Assembly (NCBI GenBank): GCA_028289245.1
Contig: JAQGGT010000006.1
Span: 80,948-144,947, forward strand
Origin: Candidatus Saccharimonadota bacterium
GTDB taxonomy: Bacteria > Patescibacteriota > Saccharimonadia > Saccharimonadales > UBA4665
Length of the DNA: 64,000 nucleotides
Direction: 5' to 3'
Shown here: piece by piece, positions 51,445 through 58,572 of the stretch
Position numbering within the stretch: the stretch's first letter is position 1
How the letters are laid out: each line of letters opens with the position of its first letter
Notes under the pieces: model-generated
Told to the model about the DNA's origin: nothing
Seen by the model: only the letters and a program-made list of their open reading frames with translations
Databases searched by the model: none
Translations under genes and position numbers: made by a program

Positions 51445-52045
51445 AAAGAGGTATTGCTCTGTGCTGGGCTACCGATTCAAGGTTGTACAGGTTGATGCCG
51501 CCGTCTTTATCAAGCTGTTTCAATTTGCCCGATGTCAGCAAGCTAGCAGGGTATTTGAGTGGCGAGAATACCTGTACCTTTTTATGCAACTGGGACACCA
51601 CAAATTCGTATAAATAAGTAAAGTCGCCATCTCCCGAGAACACGATGACTTCATCGCACTCATCCGTAAGGCAGGTTCGCGTGACGTCAACCGTCAATTC
51701 GGCGTCGCAGTTTGCCTTAGACTTGTCGCGTAAATGCTCCTCGTGAATAAAATGGGTTTTGCACTCGGGGCAGTCAACCTCTATATCAACAACTTTGCCT
51801 TCGAACACCTGTACCGGCTTGACCTTCATCTCGTAGCCCAAGTTCGACAAGCCCTTATACTTGTTTGCCCGTGCCGTGTCACCGTCGACGAGACCGACGT
51901 ATAAGAAAACCTTCTTGACGTTCTTTTTATTTTTTAGCCACCAGTAAAACTTTACGTAATCGACATTCTTGTAACCCATCGCCCGAAAGGCTTTGAAGAG
52001 GTTCTCGCCGTCGATGAAGGCATACACGGTTTGCTGGTTAGTCAT
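51443..52045 (-). CDS. NYN-domain (LabA/DUF88-like) protein with zinc-binding insert
   Basis: 200 residues. FIDGENLF and EVIVFSGDGDF give the Asp residues of the NYN/PIN-like nuclease fold; the C-terminus ends in PSSLL-like PAS-LLTSGKL. Between them (~90-125) an insert with CPECKTHFIHEEH and later Cys residues looks zinc-binding, unusual for this family. Probably an RNA-binding or RNA-cutting protein. TATAAT is 8 bases before ATG (leaderless) and GCACAA-AAGC-TTGTGC (52061-52076) is a likely operator just upstream of the -10 box. Confidence 0.8.
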   Translation of the reverse strand: MTNQQTVYAFIDGENLFKAFRAMGYKNVDYVKFYWWLKNKKNVKKVFLYVGLVDGDTARANKYKGLSNLGYEMKVKPVQVFEGKVVDIEVDCPECKTHFIHEEHLRDKSKANCDAELTVDVTRTCLTDECDEVIVFSGDGDFTYLYEFVVSQLHKKVQVFSPLKYPASLLTSGKLKQLDKDGGINLYNLESVAQHRAIPL

Positions 52046-52060
52046 TGTCGGCTATTATAG

Positions 52061-52076
52061 CACAAAAGCTTGTGCG
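52061..52076. promoter_or_regulatory. Palindrome upstream of the NYN gene
   Basis: GCACAA-AAGC-TTGTGC is a perfect 6-bp inverted repeat lying directly upstream of the minus-strand TATAAT (52054-52059), the position of a spacer operator. Confidence 0.5.
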
Positions 52077-52141
52077 GTATGAGTTTTTGTTGCAGAATAA
52101 GTCTAAGCATAACCGTTGTAAAGTCTGTGATTGTTGGTAGT

Positions 52142-52196
52142 GTTCGTTTCGCTCTCGCTAGAGCTCATCGGTACGACTCAAAATTCGTAGACGAAC
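52142..52196 (-). ncRNA. Hammerhead ribozyme A (type III), core changed at one base
   Basis: Read on the minus strand: stem III GUUCGU/ACGAAC, cleavage triplet GUC (between 52190 and 52189), stem I UACGA/UCGUA closed by an 8-base loop, core CCGAUGA, stem II GCUCU-AGCG-AGAGC, then GAAA. All elements are in the hammerhead order. The usual CUGAUGA reads CCGAUGA here, so U4 is C, which is expected to weaken cleavage. It lies ~80 bases past the stop of the gene at 52279-52878 and right after the clamp arm 52199-52212. Confidence 0.85.
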
Positions 52197-52198
52197 AA

Positions 52199-52212
52199 AC
52201 AAGCAAACAAGA
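52199..52212 (-). repeat. 3' clamp arm of the Nfu-like gene
   Basis: On the minus-strand RNA this reads TCTTGTTTGCTTGT and is perfectly complementary (14 bp) to the 5' leader arm at 52912-52925. It lies 2 bases before the hammerhead stem III. A small hairpin (CACGG-TTG-CCGTG) and GCAAC-AGGA-GTTGC lie between it and the gene stop. Confidence 0.75.
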
Positions 52213-52278
52213 GAAACAACGGGAAAACACACGGCAACCGTGACCCATGCAACTCCTGTTGCTTGCTTGCCCGGTGTG

Positions 52279-52878
52279 CTAGTTGCTCCAGTGCCAGGGT
52301 TCATTCGCGAACTGCCGCAGGTGCAGGCCGGGGGTATCCGGCGGGGGCGGGGGAAGCAGGCCGCCGAGGGGGCGCTGGGGCTGCTCGTGGGGGCTGACCG
52401 CCTGGCCGACGACGGTTTCCCGTGAGGGGAGCTGGTCGCGGAGCCCGATCTGGTCTTCGAGCGTCCTGAAGCTGCTGAGCTGGCTGAGGTCGAAGACCTC
52501 GTCGGTGTCGCTGAGCATGTCCTCCAGCTTCGGCAGGGCGACCATGATGAAGTCGTCCGTCTCGTGGCCGGTGTAGCGGGTGATGGCTTGCACGATGAGC
52601 GGTTCGACGTCGGACCAGTTGCTGGCGAAGTCGATGGTGACGCTCACCATGTGCGGCTCGATGACCAGGATGCTGATCCCGGGGATCTCCTCGAGCCAGG
52701 TGATGAGCGGCTGGACCTCGCTGCCGGCACGAGGCTGGTTGGGCTTGTAGGGCAACTGGCCGCCTTCGCTGCCGAAGACGCTCTTGTAGTAGCCGTCGCT
52801 GATCTTGAGGCCGAGCTGGTAGTCGCGGGTCTGGCCGATGATGCCGGTGCTGACTGCGACGAGGAGCTTGTTGCTCAT
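52279..52878 (-). CDS. Nfu N-terminal-like domain protein on a hammerhead-ended transcript
   Basis: 199 residues behind a CTGGAGTC site. LITWLEEIPGISILVI followed by MVSVTIDFASNWSDVEPLI resembles the Nfu/NifU N-terminal domain (GV-xxV...I-V-T-W..L-p-I), though the Fe-S-binding CxxC domain is absent. A Pro-rich stretch (PPPPPD) and a short tail follow. Codons are strongly C/G-ending and unlike neighbours, suggesting transfer. Its mRNA has a 5' arm pairing with a 3' arm beside hammerhead A. The Nfu assignment is tentative; the RNA architecture is clear. Confidence 0.7.
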   Translation of the reverse strand: MSNKLLVAVSTGIIGQTRDYQLGLKISDGYYKSVFGSEGGQLPYKPNQPRAGSEVQPLITWLEEIPGISILVIEPHMVSVTIDFASNWSDVEPLIVQAITRYTGHETDDFIMVALPKLEDMLSDTDEVFDLSQLSSFRTLEDQIGLRDQLPSRETVVGQAVSPHEQPQRPLGGLLPPPPPDTPGLHLRQFANEPWHWSN

Positions 52879-52911
52879 GATGACTCCAGGGTTGTGGGTG
52901 GGGTGTCTCGA

Positions 52912-52925
52912 TCTTGTTTGCTTGT
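52912..52925 (-). repeat. 5' leader clamp arm of the Nfu-like gene
   Basis: On the minus-strand RNA this reads ACAAGCAAACAAGA, fully complementary to the arm at 52199-52212. Upstream in the leader is a small hairpin GGAG-TCAT-CTCC, mirroring the hairpin-then-arm order of the other ribozyme-ended genes. Confidence 0.75.
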
Positions 52926-53025
52926 GAGGTGCTTTGGAGATGACTCCTAAACGGTATTATTTTACGATAAATATGCTAATAAGTCAAAGCTCGCCAGTAG
53001 CGGCAGCCTGGGCTACAATATGAGG

Positions 53026-53949
53026 ATGATTATTGCCGAACATCTTTCGAAGCGCTACAAGAAGAAGATGGCCGTCGATGATGTGTCGTTTGAGGTGGCT
53101 ACCGGCAAAGTTACCGGTTTCCTCGGTCCAAACGGCGCCGGCAAGTCGACCACCATGCGCCTGATGCTCGGCCTCGATAATGGCAGCGGCCACACGACCT
53201 TTGATGGCAAAGCCCTGCGCGAGTACGCCCAGCCCTCCAAAGTGGTCGGCATTTTGCTGGAGGCCAAAGCCTTTCATCCCACGCGCAGCGCGCGCAACCA
53301 CTTGCGGGTGCTGGCGGCGGCTGGCGGCATTGCCGACTCGCGGGTCGAGGAAGTGCTGGCCACCGTTGGCCTGTCGGACGTTATTAAGAAAGGGCCGGGC
53401 AAGTTCTCACTTGGTATGAGTCAGCGCCTGGGCATTGCCGCCGCCATCCTCGGCAACCCAAAATATTTGATACTCGACGAGCCGGCCAACGGTCTCGACC
53501 CAGAAGGCATCGCTTGGCTGCGGCAATTCATCAAAGATTACGCCGATCAAGGCAACGCCGTGTTTGTTTCTAGCCACTTACTGAGCGAAATGGGGCAGAT
53601 GGCCGACAACTTAATCGTCATTGGCAAGGGCAAATTAATTGCCGATACTTCTATCGAGGCGCTGCTAACCGGCAGCGAGCACGCCAGTGTCTATGTGCGT
53701 AGTTCCAAACTATCGCAGCTCGAAAAGCTAGTGTTGGGCCAGAAACTGACAGCCGTGAAGCAAGATGGCGGCCTCCTCATTAGCGGTACATCCACCGACA
53801 ACGTTGGCAAGTTAGCCTTTGCCGGCGGCCTACCGATTTTGGAATTAACCAACAAAACCGCCTCATTAGAAGACGTTTTCCTGGAGTTGACCCAAAACGA
53901 GAGCGAGTATCACGCCCGGTCTACGACCAAGAAAGGCGGCGCCAAATGA
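53026..53949 (+). CDS. ABC transporter ATP-binding protein
   Basis: 307 residues from ATG 53026, 6 bases after TACAAT; ATG 53020 is also possible. Walker A GPNGAGKSTT, Walker B YLILDEPANGLD are intact; the signature reads FSLGMSQRL, a BcrA/NatA-type variant of LSGGQ. Overlaps its permease by 4 bases. It probably exports a peptide, ion or antibiotic, but the substrate is unknown. Confidence 0.9.
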   Translation: MIIAEHLSKRYKKKMAVDDVSFEVATGKVTGFLGPNGAGKSTTMRLMLGLDNGSGHTTFDGKALREYAQPSKVVGILLEAKAFHPTRSARNHLRVLAAAGGIADSRVEEVLATVGLSDVIKKGPGKFSLGMSQRLGIAAAILGNPKYLILDEPANGLDPEGIAWLRQFIKDYADQGNAVFVSSHLLSEMGQMADNLIVIGKGKLIADTSIEALLTGSEHASVYVRSSKLSQLEKLVLGQKLTAVKQDGGLLISGTSTDNVGKLAFAGGLPILELTNKTASLEDVFLELTQNESEYHARSTTKKGGAK

Positions 53950-54689
53950 TTCCTAGTTTCAAATCTGAATTTCGTAAGTTACTGACGGTCCGCACTACCT
54001 ACGGCATCAGCCTGGTGTCGCTCGCTTTGACGGCCTTTTTCTGCTTGTACGTGTTTGGTTACAAGGGCAACGGTGCAGGTGCCTTGACGGCCCTCAGTTT
54101 CCACCAGTTGTTGTCCGACGGCGCCAGCATCGGCGCGCTCTTTGGGGCCATCGTATCGGCCTTGCTCGTGGCCCACGAGTATCGCTACAACACTATCATG
54201 TATACCCTTACGACCAATGTCCATCGCACCCGCGTCTTGGCTGCTAAGTTTGGCGCCATCGTGATCTACGCCGTGCTGTTTGGCCTGGCCTCGACGCTGG
54301 TGGCGCTGGGCTCTTTCTGTATTGGGGTGCTACTGCGCGGTGCCAGCCTGCCATACCAAGATTTTAACGTTTGGCTGGACACAGCCCGGCTGATCTTTAG
54401 CTTCATCGCGTATGCGATTATTACGGGCATTATTGCGGTGATTGCGCGCAGTATCGTAGTAGCAATTGTGGCCCTCTTCCTGCTTCCCACGACCATCGAA
54501 CCACTGCTGACGCTGCTGCTCCGAGACAACGGGAAGTACCTGCCATTCAACGCCATCAATAGCGTCCAAGGTGCCATGAGCAGTAACAGTGCGTTGACAC
54601 CCGGCGCAGCCTTTTGGGTGTCGTGTTTGTACCTAGCGATCGGGCTGTTTGTAGCCTGGTTGCTATTTACGCGCCGCGACGCCAACTAG
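53946..54689 (+). CDS. ABC-2 type permease
   Basis: 247 residues with six membrane segments (ABC2_membrane_4-like, as in BcrB/NatB). HEYRYNTI in the first cytoplasmic loop is typical. It is coupled to the ATPase by a 4-base overlap. Together they form a two-component exporter. Confidence 0.85.
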   Translation: MIPSFKSEFRKLLTVRTTYGISLVSLALTAFFCLYVFGYKGNGAGALTALSFHQLLSDGASIGALFGAIVSALLVAHEYRYNTIMYTLTTNVHRTRVLAAKFGAIVIYAVLFGLASTLVALGSFCIGVLLRGASLPYQDFNVWLDTARLIFSFIAYAIITGIIAVIARSIVVAIVALFLLPTTIEPLLTLLLRDNGKYLPFNAINSVQGAMSSNSALTPGAAFWVSCLYLAIGLFVAWLLFTRRDAN

Positions 54690-54690
54690 T

Positions 54691-54856
54691 TTCCGCTTCG
54701 CCTCGAAACTCTAAGGCTTAGAGCTGCAGGGTAAAGCGGAAGAGCCGGTGCGGTGCATCGCTGGAGGCGACGACGACACGGGCTCTTCCTAGGAGATTGG
54801 TGGCTCTTCTGGGCCAGAGTGATGCCGACGCGCGGCGTTACCTGTCACTCGCAAGT
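54691..54856. ncRNA. Structured non-coding region between two genes
   Basis: This 166-base stretch can form several strong helices: TTCCGCTT/AAGCGGAA (54691-54698 and 54734-54741) enclosing CTCTAA-GGC-TTAGAG; GGAAGAGCC/GGCTCTTCC (54738-54746 and 54781-54789), which overlaps the first and may be an alternative; and GCCG-ACGCG-CGGC within a GTGA/TCAC stem (54821-54848). It is the 3' flank of the clamp-flanked gene at 54861 on the minus strand and of the ABC operon on the plus strand. I cannot find a hammerhead core in it on either strand. Confidence 0.5.
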
Positions 54857-54868
54857 CTGTCTAGCCAA
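54857..54868 (-). repeat. 3' clamp arm of the adhesin-like gene
   Basis: CTGTCTAGCCAA (plus strand) spans the gene's stop codon and is perfectly complementary to the leader arm at 55538-55549. Confidence 0.6.
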
Positions 54869-55526
54869 TCCGTAGAACGGTGATCTCACCAAACCTGGCA
54901 CTGCGCTCAAAGGGTGGCTGCCTGACGTGATCAACAGTTATGCTGCCGGTACCCAGGTTGGTGAGCGAGGCTTCGAGCGCGGAGGCGCCGACCGTAATCG
55001 TGCCGCTGCTGCTGACCAGAGCCAGTAGTTCCACCAGATCACCGCTTTCGATGTTGATGGCGCCGGTTCCACGATTGATTACCGTAGCATTGCCGTCAGC
55101 AATTGCCACCGACAGGCTGCCATTTCCGTGCAGCGTTAGCTCGACGTTGGCCATGTGCCCGGCCTTGATTGTGCCGCCGTAGAGCTGAGCCTTAAGATCG
55201 CCTTTTACATCGCCGATGATCGCTTGACCAGCGGTGTTACTGCTGATGTTGATGGCGGTTCCGAGCGGTACGCGAGCGGTTAACCGGCTGGTGTGAAGGC
55301 TGCGTCGGTGGTAACCGGTGGCGGTGCTCCAAAAGCGTAGTACGCCGGTGTGCGTGCAATAGTGGAGGATGTCGGCTAGGCCCGAAGCAGTGCCGGTCAG
55401 GGTCACCTCGATGCCCGTGAGTTGGTCGTGCGGTTCGATGCTAATGTCGGCATCTAAATTGCGTAGCTCCAAGCCAGTAGCTTGATACCACTGATGTCCT
55501 TGGTTCAACCGAGCGCGGGCGGTCAT
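54861..55526 (-). CDS. Beta-helix-like (DUF4097/head-GIN type) protein
   Basis: 221 residues behind an AGGAG site. Repeated short strands with G-x-I/V-x-V patterns (GTGAINIESGDL, SSSGTITVGASAL, GTGSITVD) resemble the DUF4097/head-GIN right-handed beta-helix used in adhesion or anti-sigma contexts. No signal peptide or membrane segment is visible. Flanking 12-bp inverted repeats (54857-54868 and 55538-55549) put it in the same 5'-3' clamp class as the ribozyme-ended genes. Confidence 0.62.
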   Translation of the reverse strand: MTARARLNQGHQWYQATGLELRNLDADISIEPHDQLTGIEVTLTGTASGLADILHYCTHTGVLRFWSTATGYHRRSLHTSRLTARVPLGTAINISSNTAGQAIIGDVKGDLKAQLYGGTIKAGHMANVELTLHGNGSLSVAIADGNATVINRGTGAINIESGDLVELLALVSSSGTITVGASALEASLTNLGTGSITVDHVRQPPFERSARFGEITVLRIG

Positions 55527-55537
55527 GGTGCTCCTAG

Positions 55538-55549
55538 TTGGCTAGACAG
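55538..55549 (-). repeat. 5' leader clamp arm of the adhesin-like gene
   Basis: TTGGCTAGACAG (plus strand) is the reverse complement of 54857-54868. It lies a few bases upstream of the gene's AGGAG site, so pairing with the 3' end would also affect ribosome access. Confidence 0.6.
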
Positions 55550-55644
55550 GTACGATTAGAGAACATCTCAAATCTATCGGGAATGTAGCATAAAAGTATT
55601 CTAAGATCAAGACAGAACTCATTCAGTCACCCCTGTTAAAGATA

Positions 55645-55679
55645 CTTAGTGTTGACAAAACACTAAGCAGGTGTATAGT
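55645..55679 (+). promoter_or_regulatory. Promoter of the phosphatase-kinase operon with palindromic operator
   Basis: TTGACA (55652-55657) and TATAGT (55674-55679), spacer 16. CTTAGTGTT-GACAA-AACACTAAG (55645-55667) is a perfect 9-bp palindrome over the -35 box, the place of a repressor site. The design matches the promoter at 51365. Confidence 0.75.
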
Positions 55680-55686
55680 CAAAGTT

Positions 55687-55845
55687 AGCTTGACAAAAAG
55701 CAGGCGAACAACCGTTCCGACCTGCTAGTTCAAGCCGGCCAAATTTCTCGCTCTTAGCTTGAGAAACGGCCAAGTAGCAGGCGACTCTCATGTGAGACGC
55801 TCGTAACTTAACAATTGGAATCACACACCACAAAGGAGGTGAGAC
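55687..55845 (+). promoter_or_regulatory. Structured 5' leader of the phosphatase-kinase operon
   Basis: About 160 bases with hairpins AGCAGG/CCTGCT (55699-55726), GGCC-TTTCTC/GAGAAA-GGCC (55737-55771) and TCTCA-TG-TGAGA, ending in AAAGGAGG. TGGAATCACAC (55816-55826) and GGAGG (55835-55839) can pair with GTGTGATTCCA (60459-60469) and CCTCC (60443-60447) in the 3' region before hammerhead D. That pairing would hide the ribosome site; a local hairpin in the 3' partner competes with it. Confidence 0.5.
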
Positions 55846-56673
55846 ATGTCTCACCAAGAAGTGCAAATCGCCTACGGCAGTACGATTGGCCGCGATCACC
55901 GAGCAGTGCCCAAGAATTGTCAGGATGACCTCCGCGTCGTTCGGACAGAGCAGTGCACTATCGGCATTGTCGCCGACGGCTGCGGCAGCGGTGCACACAG
56001 TGAAGTCGGTGCGCAAATTGGCGTTCGAGTCCTCGCAGAGTGCCTCGAAGCCGAAGTGCGTGACCGAAGCGGTTCAGACATTCGCTGGCCCCGCGTGCAA
56101 CAGCACGTGTTGGCAACGTTGGATGTGCTAGCGCGCCAGATGGGCGGCAACTACCGTCAGGTGGTTGAGGAATACTTCCTGTTTACGATTGTCGGCGTCC
56201 TGCTTACGGACAAAGACGCGACGTTCTTCGCCCTGGGCGACGGCGTCATTATCGTCAACGGATATGAGCTGACGCTTGGCCCGTTCGAAGGCAACAAGCC
56301 GCCGTATCTCGGCTATGGTTTGCTGCTGCCGGACGTGGATATCGAGCCCGACCTCGTGCAATTCCGCACCGTCTGCTGGCTGCCACTCAAAGCAGTGCAG
56401 CATTTTCTGATTGGCAGCGATGGGGTCCAAGATCTCATCGACGCCGAGACGAAGTGCTTGCCGGGACTGGCCGAGCCAGTTGGCAGCATTGCCGGTTTTT
56501 GGGAACGTGACCGTTATTTCGGCGCCAACCACGAACTGCTCAATCGCCAACTCAAGCTCATCAGCCGCGACTGGCCCAAGCGCGACCCGCAACCCGGCCT
56601 CCTGCCCGACGACACCAGCATGATTGTCGGTCGCAAAGCGCCGCCACCCGACCCCCAGACAACTGAGGAGTAA
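55846..56673 (+). CDS. PP2C-family Ser/Thr phosphatase
   Basis: 275 residues behind an AAAGGAGG site. NCQDDLRVV supplies the first metal-binding Asp and VADGCGSGAHSEVGA is the PP2C DG motif; TFFALGDGVI is the third metal site. It would dephosphorylate partners phosphorylated by the kinase that follows. The small, stand-alone form is like E. coli YegK and TerY-associated PP2C enzymes. Coupled to the kinase gene by a 3-base gap. Confidence 0.82.
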   Translation: MSHQEVQIAYGSTIGRDHRAVPKNCQDDLRVVRTEQCTIGIVADGCGSGAHSEVGAQIGVRVLAECLEAEVRDRSGSDIRWPRVQQHVLATLDVLARQMGGNYRQVVEEYFLFTIVGVLLTDKDATFFALGDGVIIVNGYELTLGPFEGNKPPYLGYGLLLPDVDIEPDLVQFRTVCWLPLKAVQHFLIGSDGVQDLIDAETKCLPGLAEPVGSIAGFWERDRYFGANHELLNRQLKLISRDWPKRDPQPGLLPDDTSMIVGRKAPPPDPQTTEE

Positions 56674-56676
56674 ACT

Positions 56677-58548
56677 ATGCCGACCGTGTATGTACGCGGC
56701 GTTCCGCACAAACTCCCGGCCAAGTCATTGATCGGGAAGGGCGGCGAAGCCGACATCTACAAGCTGGACGATTCGCGGGTGCTCAAGCTCTACAAGCGCC
56801 CCACCGACCCGGATTACACCGGCAACTTGGTGGCGCAACAGGGAGCCAGCAACCGCATCAAGGAGCAGCAGGTCAAACTGCCGCGCTTCCCGAAGGGACT
56901 GCCGCCGAATGTTGTATCGCCGATTGATTTGGCGCACGACAAGACGGGCGGCGAGATCGTGGGCTACACCATGAACTACCTGGACGGAATGGAAGTACTG
57001 CTGCGCTATGGCGACAAGCAGTACCGCGAGCAGGGCGGCATCGATGGCAATAGTGTGGTGGCAGTGTTTCGGTCGTTGCATCAGCTGGTCACGCAAGTGC
57101 ACGCAGCCCAAGTCGTCATTGGCGACTTCAACGACCTGAACGTGCTGGTTGACGGCCAACGCCAGGTTCACTTGGTGGACGCCGACAGCATGCAGTTTGG
57201 CCCGTTTTTCTGCCAAGCCTACACCACCCGGTTTGTCGATCCGTTGCTGTGCGACCGAACGGCGCTGCAGCTCATACAACCGCACAGCCCGAGGTCAGAT
57301 TGGTACGCCTATCTGATCATGCTGTGCCAGAGTTTGCTGTACACCGGGCCTTACGGCGGCGTGCACCGGCCCCCATCCGGCAAGCGCCTCCAGCACGACG
57401 ACCGCGTCCTGCAACGGCTGACGTTCTTTAACCCGGACGTCATCTACCCCAAGCCGGCCATCCCGTATGGCAGCTTGCCGGATGAGCTGTTGCAGTACTT
57501 GCACCGAGTGCTTGAGCAAGATGCGCGGGAAGTCTTTCCGCTCCGACTGCTCGACAACACTCGCTGGACAACCTGCACCAATTGCAGCGCGCTCCACGCC
57601 CGGTCGGTCTGCCCCAACTGCGCCAAGCCCGGCGCCGTCAAGCAGACTACGGTGGTACGCGGTACCGTTACGGCCACGCGCGTCTTCCAGACGCCAACCG
57701 GCCGGATTCTGCACGCTGCCTTCCAAGGCGGTAAGCTGCGGTATCTGTACCACGAAGCCGATACCTTCCGCCGTGAAGACGGCCGGACGGTACTGCCAGG
57801 TGCGCTCGACCCGGAACTGCGGTTTCGCATCAATGGTGCCACGAGCTTGCTCGGTAAGCGCGATCGTTTGATCGTGCTCGACCCAGCAGCACCGGCGCCA
57901 GAGATCGTACCCACCGAAGCCTATCGGAAACTGGCGATGTTCGATGCCAATGAGTACCACCGCTACTGGATTCAGAGCGGTCAGCTCGTGCGCAACGATA
58001 CACTCGGCAGTTTCTACATCGGCGACGTTTTGTCGGACCAGACATTGTTTTGGGTCGGCAAGCGCTTCGGGTTTGGGTTTTACCAAGCCGGACAATTGCT
58101 GCGGGCATTCGTGTTCGACGCTACCAAGCGCCAGCTCAACGACCGTGTGGCGATCGACAGCCTGGCCGGCCAGTTGGTAGACGCAACCTGCGTCTTTGCC
58201 GACGACCGCGCCTGGTTCATGGTCTCCACGCAGACCGGCGGGCAACTGCTCAACCGGTGCTTCGTCATCAACGCTCGAGGCGACGTGCTGGCGACCGCGA
58301 CCGCTCAGCAAGGAGACAACTCCTGGCTGGCCGGCGGCATCCGTGGACACCTCGCAATGGGCGATGCGCTGTACGCGGCCACCGATGACGGCATTGTCCG
58401 GCTGGCTACCGACAACGGCACGGTCGTCGTGGAACGCACGTTCCCCGACACCGAACCGTTTGTCAGCACGGCCAGCCAGCTGGTTCCTTCTCCGGAGGGA
58501 ATTTACGCGGTCTCCACCCGGGAGATCACGTTGCTCAAAATCCGCTAG
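56677..58548 (+). CDS. Protein kinase with zinc ribbon and beta-propeller-like C-terminus
   Basis: 623 residues. Residues ~1-290 form an atypical protein kinase: GKGGEADIYKL glycine loop, VLKLYKR lysine, VIGDFNDLNVLVD catalytic loop (Asp and Asn present, HRD reduced to GDF) and LVDADSMQFG in place of DFG. A zinc ribbon CTNC-CPNC lies at ~299-315. The remaining ~300 residues look like beta-propeller blades. This layout resembles E. coli YegI and kinases of TerY-P systems. It is the central partner of the PP2C and vWA genes here. Confidence 0.78.
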   Translation: MPTVYVRGVPHKLPAKSLIGKGGEADIYKLDDSRVLKLYKRPTDPDYTGNLVAQQGASNRIKEQQVKLPRFPKGLPPNVVSPIDLAHDKTGGEIVGYTMNYLDGMEVLLRYGDKQYREQGGIDGNSVVAVFRSLHQLVTQVHAAQVVIGDFNDLNVLVDGQRQVHLVDADSMQFGPFFCQAYTTRFVDPLLCDRTALQLIQPHSPRSDWYAYLIMLCQSLLYTGPYGGVHRPPSGKRLQHDDRVLQRLTFFNPDVIYPKPAIPYGSLPDELLQYLHRVLEQDAREVFPLRLLDNTRWTTCTNCSALHARSVCPNCAKPGAVKQTTVVRGTVTATRVFQTPTGRILHAAFQGGKLRYLYHEADTFRREDGRTVLPGALDPELRFRINGATSLLGKRDRLIVLDPAAPAPEIVPTEAYRKLAMFDANEYHRYWIQSGQLVRNDTLGSFYIGDVLSDQTLFWVGKRFGFGFYQAGQLLRAFVFDATKRQLNDRVAIDSLAGQLVDATCVFADDRAWFMVSTQTGGQLLNRCFVINARGDVLATATAQQGDNSWLAGGIRGHLAMGDALYAATDDGIVRLATDNGTVVVERTFPDTEPFVSTASQLVPSPEGIYAVSTREITLLKIR

Positions 58549-58572
58549 TCCTACGCCTAGAAAGGCATCGTC

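Noticed and set aside
55687..55845. Hammerhead in the leader of the phosphatase-kinase operon (GAGAAACGGCC segment)
   Set aside because: A GAAA-like segment is present but no CUGANGA partner; the helices there pair differently.
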